From positions 1 through 64,000 of the forward strand of contig CANJVX010000006.1 in NCBI GenBank assembly GCA_947478405.1: a stretch of DNA of 64,000 bases. The letters are read 5' to 3'. Both the position numbers and the translations under genes were made by a program. Position 1 is the stretch's first letter. Each line of letters begins with the position of its first letter. Positions 63,957 through 64,000 of the stretch are shown in pieces. Origin of the DNA: Beijerinckiaceae bacterium. Its GTDB lineage: Bacteria; Pseudomonadota; Alphaproteobacteria; Rhizobiales; Beijerinckiaceae. Under the pieces are notes generated by a model. It worked only from the letters and a program-made list of their open reading frames with translations. It searched no databases and was not told the origin of the DNA.

Positions 63957-64000
63957 CCACGATAAAGCGAAACAAATTCGCAATTAAGCCCGCGTGCATT

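Overview
The window reads as chromosomal DNA of an alphaproteobacterium, most likely Hyphomicrobiales (Rhizobiales). The reasons are the gene families (malonyl-CoA decarboxylase, BigR/SqrR-type sulfide sensor with split YeeE/YedE, many TctC-like binding proteins), the AhpC/AhpF/OxyR layout, and palindromic CGTCATTGCGAG...GCAATCCAG repeats of the kind common in Bradyrhizobium relatives. A convincing (bacterio)chlorophyll synthase gene (bchG) near the right end suggests a phototrophic or photoheterotrophic lineage. No rRNA, tRNA, CRISPR array, transposase or phage gene was recognised.

Left part (1-28 kb), mostly housekeeping and stress functions: an Fe3+/polyamine-type ABC binding protein and fused permease followed by a fumarylacetoacetate-hydrolase-family (FAH) gene running off the left edge; the RNA-binding factor Tex; malonyl-CoA decarboxylase; a split chromate transporter; an M3 peptidase overlapping a DCC thioredoxin-like gene; a TctC-like binding protein; an old-yellow-enzyme reductase; an ammonium transporter; a two-subunit molybdenum hydroxylase; ahpC-ahpF divergent from oxyR; and a probable six-gene run headed by a two-cysteine ArsR-family sensor (spacing as in SqrR/BigR) with both halves of a thiosulfate-type transporter, a methyltransferase, an MFS transporter and a carboxymuconolactone-decarboxylase-like protein. 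Four REP-like palindromes lie between 11.4 and 23.4 kb.

Middle part (28-48 kb), catabolic: a PilZ gene broken at a T8 tract; cupins; a PQQ dehydrogenase with the Asp-X-Asp arrangement of lanthanide enzymes beside a cytochrome c and a TonB-like protein; protocatechuate 3,4-dioxygenase (pcaHG) divergent from a LysR regulator; an FAD aromatic hydroxylase; modABC; a second FAH-family protein; and a PrpF-type isomerase.

Right part (48-64 kb): a B12-binding regulator-like protein, a D-2-hydroxyacid dehydrogenase, a flavin monooxygenase, a cupin, a four-gene operon (diheme cytochrome c, HbpS-like, TctC-like, amidohydrolase), another TctC-like gene, bchG with a membrane alpha/beta hydrolase, and a phytase-like esterase.

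The main theme is seven complete TctC/Bug-type periplasmic binding proteins, plus a fragment of an eighth, with no TctA or TctB membrane genes in the window. Most sit beside different catabolic enzymes. Five or six belong to a distinct subgroup with a GGGYD...R motif instead of the classic GGSTD...R. The eighth copy is a gene scar in which a TauE/SafE start is fused to a TctC end. Other decay signs are a LysR relic and the PilZ frameshift. Starts were chosen by ribosome binding site and signal peptide, and several differ from the longest open frame.
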